Of a stretch of DNA of 64,000 nt, positions 32,161 through 42,300 are shown piece after piece. The DNA comes from Adiantum capillus-veneris (taxonomy: Eukaryota; Streptophyta; Polypodiopsida; Polypodiales; Pteridaceae), in the NCBI GenBank assembly GCA_014529385.2, contig CM043963.1:103272912-103336911 (forward strand), written 5' to 3'. The number at the start of each line of letters is the position of its first letter. The first letter of the stretch is position 1. A program made the translations under genes and the position numbers. The notes beneath the pieces were generated by a model, which did not search any database, was not told the DNA's origin, and was given only the letters and a program-made list of their open reading frames with translations.

Positions 32161-32500
32161 AACTATAGTTCTCATTAGTACAAAAGGAGAAAGTGTCAGA
32201 TGCAATGCTCTACTGGATAAAGAAGCAAAGTACAATATGGTTGTAAATAGCATCCAAAGAATACTCGAGATCATTCCAACAAAACAAAACAGTAAGGAAA
32301 TGCTAGGTAAGGCTACAAGCGAAGAAGAAATGGTTGCTACACTTAGCATCTAGAAAGATGAAGAGTAGGTTAAGTTTCAAGTAAAGTCTTCAAAACACAT
32401 GCATGCAGATGTCATACTTGGACATCGGTGGCTAGACCAACACAAGGCCTACAGAGAAGTTACAATACTACTACTCTACTTTCCAAGAGATAGCAAGCAG
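32160..32500 (+). pseudogene. Element H retropepsin remnant
   Basis: RITIVLISTKGESVRCNALLD is followed by KEAKYNMV, where a live enzyme would have ALLDTGAxxN: the aspartate is kept and the T-G is replaced by K-E. About 75 codons later, after a stop at 32350, the peptide ADVILGHRWLDQH matches the ILGxxWL signature near the end of retropepsins. Spacing between the two signatures fits the family. The enzyme is dead. It is followed by no reverse transcriptase, but by broken frames with FVPSS and WIPKLE peptides. Confidence 0.7.
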
Positions 32501-33066
32501 CACATATAGGAACCGCTAATGTTAGATTTAGAGTTGCAAAAGTCACAAAAATCAAAGACAAATCTTGCATACAAAGGTAAAGCTAAAGTGGACAACATTA
32601 TGCCTCTACATCAAAGGGCCCTCGTGGATTAGCTTCTCCAAGAAAGTAAAGCTTTCAAAACTTCAAGTCAATTGATGACCCAACTGAAACCTCTATAAAA
32701 ACACCCACAAAAACAAAGATATTTCAGCCAGAGTACTCAAGAAAGCAAAAGATAGTCAAGCAAGTGTTTGTTCCGAGCAGTTTAGTCAAAGTCAATGATC
32801 GGTTTGGATTAAAGACAAGAAATCAACACAAAAAGACAAACACTTGTGATGGATATCATCACAATGGAGCTTAAAAGAACAAGAGTACTATAGAGGTCAT
32901 ACACATATATGGATACCAAAACTGGAGGTAAGGGCATATGAAGTAACATCAAGACCCTCCCAAGAAAGAAGGCCCACAAGGTATCAATTTCAACAATATC
33001 CTAGGATACCTAAGAAGATGGTATAAAATAGAACAACATCAAAAGATGCTAAAGTCTACCACAACT
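32501..33066 (+). pseudogene. Element H 3' region with W-x-P-K-like motifs
   Basis: KQVFVPSSLVK (near 32760) and HIWIPKLEVRAYE (near 32905) resemble the repeated motif of element G. The last 119 bases are the segment shared with the window start. At 33067 the sequence changes abruptly to an LTR of element M. Confidence 0.55.
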
Positions 33067-33950
33067 TGTTAGTGGGTCGCCGCGACTGACGTTTGCAGCA
33101 TAGATTTTTTGTACTAGCATAATGTCAATATGCAAGGAAGTGACTCGGGATGGGGCACGGAGACTTAATGAGAGTGTCAATCTCACCAAAATGAACTCAA
33201 AGGGCTAGTCATACTATGAAAATAGAAAATCAACCACTTCCTAGTCAGCACTTCCTAGTCAGAGAATGAGTATGCGTCCAATCTCACCGCTCTAGGTCAT
33301 CACGCCTTTTCGGCATCCAAACGAATTTAGAATGCAATGAAACTTAAGGAGAGGTACTACAATACCTAGGGGCACAATCCTACCATGTTTTGCAACCATC
33401 TGGGAAGGTACATAAATCATAATCCATCAATAAAAATGTGCACAAAAATGAAATAGAACTTATCCATGGTCAAAACATCAAAAAACAACCATTTAAACCT
33501 TCAAATCAATGCATTTAGCTCACAAATAATGCGTCATGAACCACAACAAATTGAGAATGGTTATACCTAAATTGTACATCAAGAGACAAGGAACACAATG
33601 TGTTATTTGGAAACAAATTTTGATTACCAGTCCAGGAGAAAAGTGGATTACAACTTGTAGCAGCAAGAGGCTTCTCATAGTGAACACTCAAAAACTTTTC
33701 CAAGATAATGATATCCTTTTGTCTAAACTAAGGGTTTTGACTTAAAGGCTAAGGAAACTTTCCCACCGCCATTTGGCCACTTACAAGGGGTGTAGACTCA
33801 GAGAGGCTCAGAGTGTATTCCAAAATATATTACAATTAAAAATCTTCATTAGTTGAATTATATCACTTCGTTCAAAAAAATGAGTGAGTATTAATGGGTT
33901 TGGTGTACACATCCACCTATTAGGTATCAGTCTGCTGTGTCCACCAAACA
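33067..33950 (-). mobile_element. Element M left LTR (type 2, 3' LTR)
   Basis: Plus-strand ends are TGTTAGTGGG and CCACCAAACA, giving TG...CA and a short inverted match. On the minus strand a PPT directly precedes its start TGTTTGGTGG. It breaks element H after CAACT (33062-33066); the uninterrupted sequence is visible at 113-120. Confidence 0.7.
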
Positions 33951-33962
33951 TTTTCCCCTTCC
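33951..33962 (-). promoter_or_regulatory. Polypurine tract before the left LTR of M
   Basis: On the minus strand GGAAGGGGAAAA runs straight into TGTTTGGTGG. Confidence 0.75.
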
Positions 33963-34147
33963 TATTCATTGCACGTCCTCGTGCAATGTGTCTTTGAGTG
34001 TATTTTACCGTCTTTTCGTCAGCATCGCAGTGAGGTGCATGGACTTGTGCGCTCTTGCCTCAATCTCCACTTCTGTCGCCAACTTTCTAAAAGGGTTATT
34101 GATGAGACTACTTTGATATGCTATATGTCGTGCTGATAGATCTTTGG

Positions 34148-35061
34148 TCATGGGATTGAATATGGAGGAGTCTCCCTCGAGAACCTGGTCATGAACGCCT
34201 CCTCAAAAGTCTGCATGTAGTGAGAGGGGAGGAACATGACTCTTGCATAGAATCTTATGATGATGTTCTTGCTTGGGATTTTTGTCTCTATATTCCAGCA
34301 GAGCCCTCTTGTGCCTTCCACAAAAATCTGCCAGGGATGCTCCACTGCCTCTATATCGCTGAAAGCCATTATGCAGGTGATTAGCATCTTGTCAGTTTTC
34401 ACAAGCATTTGGCATGCGAGATCTGGGATATCCTTCATCATGTTAATGACGGCTTTGAGTGTCTGAACAATATACTTCTTTGACGGGGGGTTGTTATTGA
34501 TTGGCTTTGTTATAGCTAGGTAGTTCAATACCACCGGCCTTTTTCTTTACCAAGAGTAAAAGCTGTCCCATGAGCGCCGTCTGTTGATGGGACAGTAAGT
34601 TGGGTCAATCTTGAGGTGCTGCGAAGCATTCCTGTAGTAGATTTCATCTGTAGGTCGTTGCTCAAACCACTTCTTTCACTAGAGGAGTTGATTGTCAATA
34701 ATGGTCTGAATTTGTCTTGCGGTGACTGGAAAATCTTTGTAATCCCCATTGCTATTTGGTTCAAGGTCAGGTATCACTCTTTGCTTCCATAATCTAGCCT
34801 CCTCCTGCATCAGTGTCAGGGCGATCATCTCATGCCCAAGGTTTTTTACCACCTCATCTAGAGTGATCATGAGTAGTGTAGCCGATTCCAACACTTTCAA
34901 TCCATATTGTAGATATTCTTTGTGTGAGGGGTCTTTGACTTCTGAGATCTAGTGCTGGATTTCTTCCTTGGCTGAATTTGAGAACCCAAGAAAGAACTCA
35001 ACTCTGAAGCACTTCTGGGTGCTTTAGCTTGCTGGACACACTGTATTTTGTCATTGGCCAT
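34148..35061 (-). pseudogene. Unrecognised minus-strand frames in element M
   Basis: After the reverse transcriptase the minus strand has three open stretches: 34900-34679 (with MIALTLMQEEARLWKQRVIP), 34764-34525, and 34534-34148 (with MAFSDIEAVEHPWQIFVEG and FLPSHYMQTFEEAFMTRF). They look like alpha-helical, gag-like protein but carry no signature of RNase H or integrase. The reverse transcriptase seems to run through ELSSFLGFSNSA and then changes character near 35000. They probably belong to the element whose LTR is at 33067-33950. Confidence 0.45.
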
Positions 35062-35679
35062 CTATATTCCATTGCAGGAAACCACATGTCCCAGTAGATG
35101 TCCCTTCCAGACTAGAAATACAGATTTGAATGGATTCAAACAAATCCTCTTCTCCTGACAGCGTTTAAAAACCATCTCTAGGAATAGAAGGTGTTGTTCC
35201 TCATCCGAATAAACAGTGAAGTCATCCATGAAAATGGCGAGGAATCGATGAATAAATTCATTAAACATCTCCATCATACACCACTGAAAAGTAGCTGGTG
35301 CATTGCGCAGGCCAAAAGGCATCACCAGATACATGAATGATCCCCACTCAGTGATGAAAGTGGTTTTGGTCCTATCTTCAGGAGCATTCTGTAACTGGTT
35401 ATAGCCACTATAACCATCCATGAAGCTATACATCTCATATCCTACGATCTCATCAAGCAACATATCAAAAGGTAAGGGAAATGGATCCTTAATAGTCTGG
35501 GCATTTAGTTTCCTATAGTCGACACAAACTCTTAATTTCCCATTCTTCTTAGGAACAATGAATATGGGAAATAACCAATCACTGCTTTCTACTTCCGTAA
35601 TGAACCCAGCCTTGAGAAGATTATCAATCTCCTCCTTGACCTTCTTTGCATAGTTGGGGTTCATCCGGTATCTTTGCAA
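35062..35679 (-). CDS. Gypsy reverse transcriptase (element M)
   Basis: A 205-codon open frame spans the central reverse transcriptase domain. It includes EIDNLLKAGFITEVESSDWL, VCVDYRKLNAQTIKDPFPLP, YSFMDGYSGYNQL (motif A), YLVMPFGLRNAPATFQ (motif B), and FLAIFMDDFTVYS (motif C, FMDD in place of the more common YIDD/YVDD), then CLNPFKSVFLVWKGHLLGHVVS. DGYSGYNQ wording is typical of the non-chromovirus (Tat/Athila-side) plant gypsy lineages. All three catalytic aspartates are kept. The domain is intact but lies in a fused element with no integrase. The frame ends at GI just past the thumb. Confidence 0.93.
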   Translation of the reverse strand: MQRYRMNPNYAKKVKEEIDNLLKAGFITEVESSDWLFPIFIVPKKNGKLRVCVDYRKLNAQTIKDPFPLPFDMLLDEIVGYEMYSFMDGYSGYNQLQNAPEDRTKTTFITEWGSFMYLVMPFGLRNAPATFQWCMMEMFNEFIHRFLAIFMDDFTVYSDEEQHLLFLEMVFKRCQEKRICLNPFKSVFLVWKGHLLGHVVSCNGI

Positions 35680-35874
35680 TCTTACTGGCCTAGCATCCGG
35701 TTTCAGAGGTATTCAGTGCTAATAGACTTCAGGATCTACTCCCTTCAAATTTGTATGTTCCCAGGAAAACACATCTTTATAGTTCTGGAACATTTTCCGT
35801 GCCTTTGCCTTCATTGCCGGTTTGAGGTGCTTGTTGACTTTGATCATTCTGGGATTCTCCTCTGATCCCAGGTT

Positions 35875-36819
35875 TCACTCCTCTACTTCCTGATCATCTG
35901 GAATCAACCAATTTGTTCTGCCTCCTTTTTGTTTGGTCGATTCTTCAGCGTAGTCCCAAGAAGGTCCATTCATTTCTGAATCATTATTCGGATCCAGTGG
36001 GTACTCTTTAGAACATACTGGTTCTTCCATTATACCAGTATCAGCTGGTTCCTCCATTCTTCCAGTTAGCTGAACTGTTCTTTCCCCTGCATTGACTTCA
36101 GTAAACTGATCAGGGAATTGTCTCTTTTGCTTGTCAGCTTGCTCTTTGTTCAGCAGGACTGCATTCAAATCGATTTCTGCAAAAGGAAATATGTTCATAG
36201 CTGCTAGCATTCGCTCACTTTTCTTGGCTCTGTATTTCTGACACAACTTCTTTGGCCTCAGTTCCTTTTTCCAGCTCCTGGTGTTGTTGGTCTGGATTTT
36301 GATTCTGCCACCATTGGCCCCTTCTATGGTCAAAGTTTGGTTTGCATAGTCATGAACAACATGTGCTGTTCTTAACCATGGGCGGCCTAGTAGCATTCCA
36401 TATGCTCCCTGCACATCCAAGACTAGGAAACTGGTTTTGAATTTCTCCCTCCCAACTCTTATCTGCATGTTTTCAATCATACCCGACGCCTGTACGACTC
36501 GATGATCTTCCATTCTTACTTTGAATGGTGTTGGTTTCATGTTAGTGATACCTATTCTTTGTTGAAGATGGGATCCCATTATGTTGACTCCTGCTCCTCC
36601 ATCCAGTATGACGCTTGAGAGAGGTTCCCATTGCTTCCTGACCTTGTAGTCTACCTGAATAAGTGGAACTTCATCATCTCGGACAGCCGTCAGGTCCACT
36701 GTTCTGGCCTCTACCTCAGTCTTCCTACGTTGTCTGATAAAGTTGGCCACCTCAGGCAAGGTCTTTCTTATATCCTCCAGCTCTACAGTCAGCTTCTGGA
36801 TTCTATCACAAATTTTCAC
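35875..36819 (-). CDS. Gypsy retropepsin-type protease (element M)
   Basis: A 314-codon frame. Residues about 65-160 form the protease: SSVILDGGAGVNIMGSHLQQ, with D-G-G in place of the usual D-T/S-G, and later GAYGMLLGRPWLRTAHVVHDY, the LLGRPWL signature. D-G-G occurs in some plant gypsy proteases, so it may be a lineage trait and not a defect. The C-terminal half (KKLCQKYRAKKSERMLAAMN, then an acidic tail) is a linker toward reverse transcriptase. The frame is open throughout. Confidence 0.88.
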   Translation of the reverse strand: MKICDRIQKLTVELEDIRKTLPEVANFIRQRRKTEVEARTVDLTAVRDDEVPLIQVDYKVRKQWEPLSSVILDGGAGVNIMGSHLQQRIGITNMKPTPFKVRMEDHRVVQASGMIENMQIRVGREKFKTSFLVLDVQGAYGMLLGRPWLRTAHVVHDYANQTLTIEGANGGRIKIQTNNTRSWKKELRPKKLCQKYRAKKSERMLAAMNIFPFAEIDLNAVLLNKEQADKQKRQFPDQFTEVNAGERTVQLTGRMEEPADTGIMEEPVCSKEYPLDPNNDSEMNGPSWDYAEESTKQKGGRTNWLIPDDQEVEE

Positions 36820-36882
36820 ATGAATTTCCTCTCGCTCTTGGTTAGACTGATTGTCAGATCTTGAAGAACTGGTGTCTTCACA

Positions 36883-37710
36883 CTACCATTCTTCTTTAGC
36901 AGTACTTCTACTCTTTCCATCCACTCCCATTTCATCATCTAGTCCATGTACTACAGCCAGCATGGTCTGTGTCATGGCCGGTACTGACTGATCTTTATCA
37001 GTCGATTGGGCTGGTATCTTCTGAATGACTCTAGCTTCGAAACTTTCTGGCTGCTCTCGCAGCTTCTTAGCTAAATCCTCTGTGATTTTAGCTGCTAGTT
37101 CTCGCTGCTCTTGCCACTCATCTACCACCTTTTCTTTACCTTTGACCTTCCAAACTTCCCTTTGTTGAGCCCACTTGCTGCTGTTAGGATTGACTGGTAC
37201 TTTTGAAATGTCTTGAATTTCTTCAATGATTACTCCCTTGCTCCTAGTAACCACCCTGACTCGGACTGGCTCTGGTGCCTTAGCCTCAGTAGTAGCAGTC
37301 GTTACCGGTGCATCTGGACATTGGGCTGCAAAATGACCATACTTCCCACAGGTATAGCAATTCATGCTCCTGGTTTGGAAGTTGCCTCTTCCTCTTCCTC
37401 TACCCATTCGTGGTTGGTATCTGCCATGTCCTTGACCAGTACCATCGGTACCTGGTCTTTCCTCTTGAGATACTTTGATTGGTTCTACCTTCACTAGTTC
37501 AGTATAGGCAACCACTGATAAATCCTTTCCTTTCTTAAAATGGTGAATTCTGATCCCACAATTATTCCATAGGTGACCAAAGGCCTTGCAGTAGGTACAT
37601 TGTGGACATTCAGCAGAGATGTGGTCCTTGGGTTTACATCTTGAACACCAAGTCTCCATCTTTCGGAATGGCTGTCTTGTGTGGCTAATTTCTGCAATCT
37701 GCCTAGCCAT
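36883..37710 (-). CDS. Gypsy nucleocapsid with tandem zinc knuckles (element M)
   Basis: A 275-codon frame that begins MARQIAEISHTRQPFRKM. CSRCKPKDHISAEC and the adjacent CTYCKAFGHLWNNC are two CCHC knuckles near residues 22-50. A third, CYTCGKYGHFAAQC, follows near residue 118 after a G-R-rich stretch (GRGRGRGNFQTR). The rest is charged and helical, with DEWQEQRELAAKITEDLAKK. Three knuckles in one frame is more than most plant gypsy gags have. It follows the capsid frame after a frameshift or stop near 37750. Confidence 0.88.
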   Translation of the reverse strand: MARQIAEISHTRQPFRKMETWCSRCKPKDHISAECPQCTYCKAFGHLWNNCGIRIHHFKKGKDLSVVAYTELVKVEPIKVSQEERPGTDGTGQGHGRYQPRMGRGRGRGNFQTRSMNCYTCGKYGHFAAQCPDAPVTTATTEAKAPEPVRVRVVTRSKGVIIEEIQDISKVPVNPNSSKWAQQREVWKVKGKEKVVDEWQEQRELAAKITEDLAKKLREQPESFEARVIQKIPAQSTDKDQSVPAMTQTMLAVVHGLDDEMGVDGKSRSTAKEEW

Positions 37711-37758
37711 TTCTTCAATCTTCTTGGTCCATGATCCCTTCTTTGATTTCTCCTTTGT

Positions 37759-38350
37759 TCATTCATTAGAGCTGCTCTCAGAGCTGCTGGACGTTGCAGT
37801 GGAATCAGAAGCTTCAGTAGCCGAGCTACTGCTACTAGTCCTTCGCTTCTTGTGGCTCTTCTCTTTCTTAGCCTGCTTTTCCAGCTTTAATGCTCTTTGA
37901 ACTAGGTCATTGAATTTTTCTGTAGGGGCTGGTACTTCTTGTTCCCTAAGCTTCTTGCTTCTGAACCCATTTAGAAACCATGCCCTCAATCTCTTCTCAG
38001 ATGGCGATTCTTGCAACTGCCTGGTCAATTCTTTTATCTTTTCTACATAGCTGTAGACCGACAAATTCCTCTGTTTGATCTGGTCCAATTCACAGAGAAT
38101 ATCCTCGTCCCCTCGATGTGTCGGAATATTCCAACTTGAAGGCCTTAAGTAATTTGTTATATGATCTCAGCTGGCATGCAGGGTAATGGTAATACCATTT
38201 CCTCGCTGTCTCCTTCAAGTTTTGTGGAAAATATTCCCCCCAATCATCTTCATCAATGTTTTTGAGTTCAGCATACTACTCGAAAGCTTGTATGTGAACA
38301 TCTGGATCATCTTTTTTCCCTCCTTTGAAGATGGGAAATGAAATCTTCAG
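37759..38350 (-). pseudogene. Gypsy gag capsid (element M)
   Basis: On the minus strand ISFPIFKGGKKDDPDVHIQA starts the retrotransposon gag domain (from about 38345). Then come YFPQNLKETARKWYYHY and YNKLLKAFKLEYS, and in a further frame LSVYSYVEKIKELTRQLQES and LRAWFLNGFRSKKLREQEVP (37759-38088). A serine-rich tail closes the piece. One stop (near 38278) and one frameshift (near 38110) separate the parts. Confidence 0.88.
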
Positions 38351-38827
38351 GGAAGATGTGTAATCATTTCAATTACTGCTGATCCCACCACTTCTCTTCT
38401 TGGCTTCAGAATGACGCTTGGGAGCCTTCTTGCAATTCTCAGTGTCAGCATCCCAATCAATCTTTGTCTCTGTCTCAGTATCAGTATATTCTCTGTTTTG
38501 TCTGCTAGAAGTACGGTGACTTCCCTTTCTTCCCTTGATATGCTCATCTCTCTGGCGAGACTGAGAATTCTTGGAACTCTTTGCCTTTCGTGCTTCCCGT
38601 TCTGCCCATCGGCGTCAAGAATGACTGGAGTGTTGTGAGTCCTCTGCCTCATCAGCCTGACTATCCTTCTCCTGAGCCTCAGTATCAGTCATTTTGTCTT
38701 GCTTGGGGTCAGACTCTCTTCCTGACTCCTCAGTAATGGGGTCCACACAAATGGTAGATTTTCGGCCACGATTGGATTTTGGTGCCATTGCTGAAAACTT
38801 CAACTGGGAGAAGAGTCTTTCAGTCAA
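38347..38827 (-). pseudogene. Element M gag N-terminal acidic region
   Basis: The likely start is MAPKSNRGRKSTIC at 38788, or the in-frame ATG at 38827, which lies 14 bases from the primer-binding site. An acidic stretch with ESGRESDPKQDKMTDTEAQE ends at a stop near 38615. A second frame continues in the same direction to 38347. This is the usual variable N-terminus before the capsid. Confidence 0.65.
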
Positions 38828-38840
38828 CGAGCTTCAGCTC

Positions 38841-38858
38841 GAGCCACCGTGATCGCCA
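38841..38858 (-). promoter_or_regulatory. Primer-binding site candidate of element M
   Basis: On the minus strand TGGCGATCACGGTGGCTC begins three bases after the LTR end CCAATTCCA. TGGCG starts are common in plant gypsy elements. Confidence 0.65.
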
Positions 38859-38861
38859 AAA

Positions 38862-39337
38862 TGGAATTGGATATAATCTCTTGAGACAGCTAATTCCAGT
38901 GTTGAAGGATTTCAGCTACTAGTGTGGGAATATTTCAGACAGCAGATTGGACAGAAATCAGAGACTAGACTGAAATGTGGATACTGAAATAAGAATCAGA
39001 CTTATAGACTGAAATAAGGTTCAGATTCAAATTCATATTCAAAAGACTGGATGATAAGTAAGTATCACTGAAATATATGCCATGATTGAGATTACAGATC
39101 AAGATTACAGGGAATATGATTACAGAAGGAAAGTATAGCTGACAATACTGCCACTGATGCTCAAGTACAATGATAGCCCAAAGCGCTAATACAAGTGATA
39201 ACAATTGCCAACCCGATAATAATGTAATGTAATGGGCCCTATTTATACACTTAGTAATTACTGTAGTAATTACTAAGTAATTCGTTGCCCATCTTCTAAG
39301 AACACGTTCCCACATGGTGATTATCCAGCCATCTACA
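38862..39337 (-). mobile_element. Element M right LTR (type 1, 5' LTR)
   Basis: 476 bp. On the minus strand it begins TGTAGATGGCTGG and ends CCAATTCCA, next to a primer-binding site. It contains a TATA box and a 30-base palindrome. The plus-strand right side is satellite (ATCAAAGATCC). No second copy of this LTR is present. Confidence 0.75.
39238..39278 (-). promoter_or_regulatory. TATA box with an adjoining 30-bp palindrome in the M right LTR
   Basis: On the minus strand TATAAATAGG (plus 39238-39247) is a textbook plant TATA box. One base upstream of it lies an inverted repeat with 14-base perfect arms, ACTTAGTAATTACT (39249-39262) and its reverse complement (39265-39278), with a 2-base spacer. 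The short distance to the TATA box suggests a dimeric activator or repressor site (inference). Confidence 0.75.
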
Positions 39338-42300
39338 ATCAAAGATCCACCACTTGGCCATTATAACAAAGGCTGGAAATGTGGATCCAATTTGTCATGT
39401 CTCTAGATCCACCAGTTGGCTAGCTAGGTGGATTCAACACTTGGCCATCATAACACTTGTAATTTTACACAATGTTTGTGGGATGAGTAGATCCTAGATC
39501 AACCACTTGTCCATTTAGAGTAAGAATTGATAAGTAGGTGCATCAACGATCCACCACTTGGCCATTATAACAAAGTCTTGCTTGTAAATACAATTATTGT
39601 TTTCACCTAGATTCACCACTTGGCCATTTTAACCATATCCTAAAGTTAGCTGCATTCAGCACTTCGCCATCATAACACTGGTAATTTTACACAATGTCTA
39701 TGGGATGACTAGATCCTAGATCCACCACTTGGCTATTTAGACTAAAATTTGGGAATTAGATACATAGAAGATCCACACTTGGCCATTAGAACGAAGGCTT
39801 GAAGTGTGGATCCAATTTTTGGTATCTTTTAGATCCACCACTTGGCCATTCTAGCCATGTTCTAAAGATAGGTGCAATCAACAATTGCCCATTTTAACAC
39901 TTGTCATTTTACACAATGTTTGTGAGATGAGTAGATCTTAGATCCACCACTTGGCCATTTAGACTAAGAACTGGGAAGTAGGTGCATCAAAGATTCACCA
40001 CTTGGCCATTATAACAAAGGCTTGAAAAGTGGATCCAATTGTTGGGGTCTCCTAGATCCACCACTTGGCCATTCTAACCATGTCTTAAAGTTAGGTGTAT
40101 TCAGCACTTGGCCATTGTAACACTTGTAATTTTACACAATGTTTGTGGGATTAGATCCTGGATACACAACTTGTCCATTCAGACTAAGGATTGGTAAGTA
40201 GGGGCATCAAAGATCCACCACTTGGCCATTATAACAAACTCTTGAAAACTGGATCCAAATTGTTGGTGTCTCCTAGATCCACTACTTGGCCATTATAACC
40301 AAGTCTTAAAGTTAGGTGTATTCAAGACTTGGCCATCATAACACTTGTAATTTTACACAATGTTTGTGGGATGAGTATTTCCTACATCCACCGCTTGTCC
40401 ATTTAGAGTAAAAATTGGTAAGTAGGGCCATCAAAGATCCACATGTTTGCCCTTATAACAAAGGCTTGAATCGTGGATACAATTGTTGGTGTCAGCTAGA
40501 TCCACCACTTCACCATTCTAACCATGTCCTAAAGTTAGGTGGATTCAACACTTGGCCATCATAACACTTGTAATTTTACACAATGTTTGTGAGATGAGTA
40601 GATCTTTGATCCACCACTTGTCCATTAAGAGTAAGAATTGGTAAGTAGGGGCATCAAAGATCCACCACTTGGCCATTATAACAAAGGCTTGAATTGTATA
40701 TACAATTGTTGGCATCACCTAGATCCAGCACTTGGCCATTCTAACCATGTTGTAAAGATAGGTGCATGCAGGACTTGGCCATCATAACACTGGTAATTTT
40801 ACACAATGTCTGTGGAATGAGTAGATCCTAGATCCACCAGTTGGCTATTTTTACTGAAATTTGGGAATTACATACATCAAAGAGCCACCACTTGGCCATT
40901 AAAATGAAGGCTTGAAGTGTGGATCTAATTGTTGGTATCTCCTAGATTCACCACTTGGCCATTCTAGCCATGTCTAAAAGGTAGGTGCATTCAACACTTG
41001 GCCATCATAACACTTTTAATTTTATACAATGTTTCTGGAATGAGTACATTCTAGATCCACCACTTGGTCATTTAAACAAAAAATTGGGAAGTAGGTGCAT
41101 CAAAGATCCACCACTTGGTCATTACAGCAAAGTTTTGAAATGTGGATCCAACTGTTGGTGTCTCCTAGATCCACCACTTGGCTAGCTAGATGGATTCAAC
41201 ACTTGCCCATCATAACTTTTGTAAATTTACACAATGTTTAAGGGATGAGTAGATACCAGATCCACCACTTGTCCATTTAGTGTAAGCATTGGTAAGTAGG
41301 TGCATGAAAGATCCACCACTTGGCCATTCTAACCATGTACGAAAGTTAGGTGCATTTAACATTTGGCCATCAAAACACTGGTAATTTTACACAATGTTTG
41401 TTGGATAACTAGATCCTAGATCCACCACTTGGCTATTTAGACATAAATTTGGGAATTAGATACATCAAATATCCACCACTTGGCCATTAGAACAAAGGCT
41501 TGAAGTGTGGATCCAATTGTTGGTATCTCTTAGATCTACCACTTGGCCATTCTAGCCGTGTCTTAAAGTTAGGTGTATTCAGCACTTGACCATCATAACA
41601 CTTGTAATTTTACACAATTTTTGTGGGATTAAATCCTAGATACACCACTTGGTCATTTAGAATAAGAATCCCAAAGTAGGCGCATCAAACATCCACCACT
41701 TGGTCATTATAACAAAGGCATGAAAAGTGGATCCAATCGTTGCTGTCTCCTGGATCCACCACCTAGCCATTCTAGCCATGTCCTAAAGGTAGGTGCATTC
41801 AAGAGTTTTCTATCATAACACTTGTAACGTTACAGAATGTTTGTGGGATGACTAGATTCTAGATCCACCACTTGGCCATTACACTAAGAATTGGGAAGTA
41901 GGTGCATCAAAGATCCACCACTTGGCCATTATAACAAAGGCTTGAAATGTGGATCCAATTGTTGGTGTCTCCTAGTTCCACCACTTGGCCAATTAGGTGG
42001 ATTCAACACTTGGCCATCATAACACTTGTAATTTTACACAATGTTTGTGGGATGAGTTGATCCTAGATCCACTACTTGTCCATTTAGAGTAAGAATTGGT
42101 AAGTAGGTGCATCCAAGATCCACCACTTGCCCATTATATCAAAGGTTTGAACTGTAGATACAATTGCTGGTGTCACCTAGATCCACCACTTGGCCATTCT
42201 AACATTGTCGTAAAGCTAGTGCATTCAGCACTTGGCCATCATAACACTTGTAATTTTACACAATCTCTATGGGATGACTAGATCCTAGATCCATCACTTG

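Larger units (their letters stand above)
20735..33066 (+). mobile_element. Element H: old Gag-protease retroelement split by two later insertions
   Basis: H consists of 20735-20772, 22025-22615 and 30226-33066 on the plus strand. The first gap is the TTAA element and the second is chromovirus CV. Leaving out each insertion together with one copy of its target duplication brings H sequence back into one continuous order. Downstream there is a decayed retropepsin (32160-32440) and W-x-P-K-like motifs. No reverse transcriptase or integrase is visible. The right end is cut at 33067 by another LTR; the copy at the window start shows what should follow. H LTRs were not found. Confidence 0.6.
33067..39337 (-). 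mobile_element. Gypsy mosaic M, minus strand, with two different LTRs
   Basis: Right to left: LTR type 1 (39337-38862), primer-binding site, gag, CCHC knuckle, protease, reverse transcriptase, unrecognised frames, PPT, LTR type 2 (33950-33067). The two LTRs do not match, so this is not one intact element. I read it as two minus-strand gypsy elements fused by deletion or recombination between about 34140 and 35060. RNase H and integrase are missing. The right end abuts the satellite and the left end interrupts element H. Confidence 0.75.

Noticed and set aside
40985-42281. Open frames with LDPPLGH peptide repeats in the satellite
   Set aside because: They are the satellite core read in one frame. 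They are short and lose frame at each indel.
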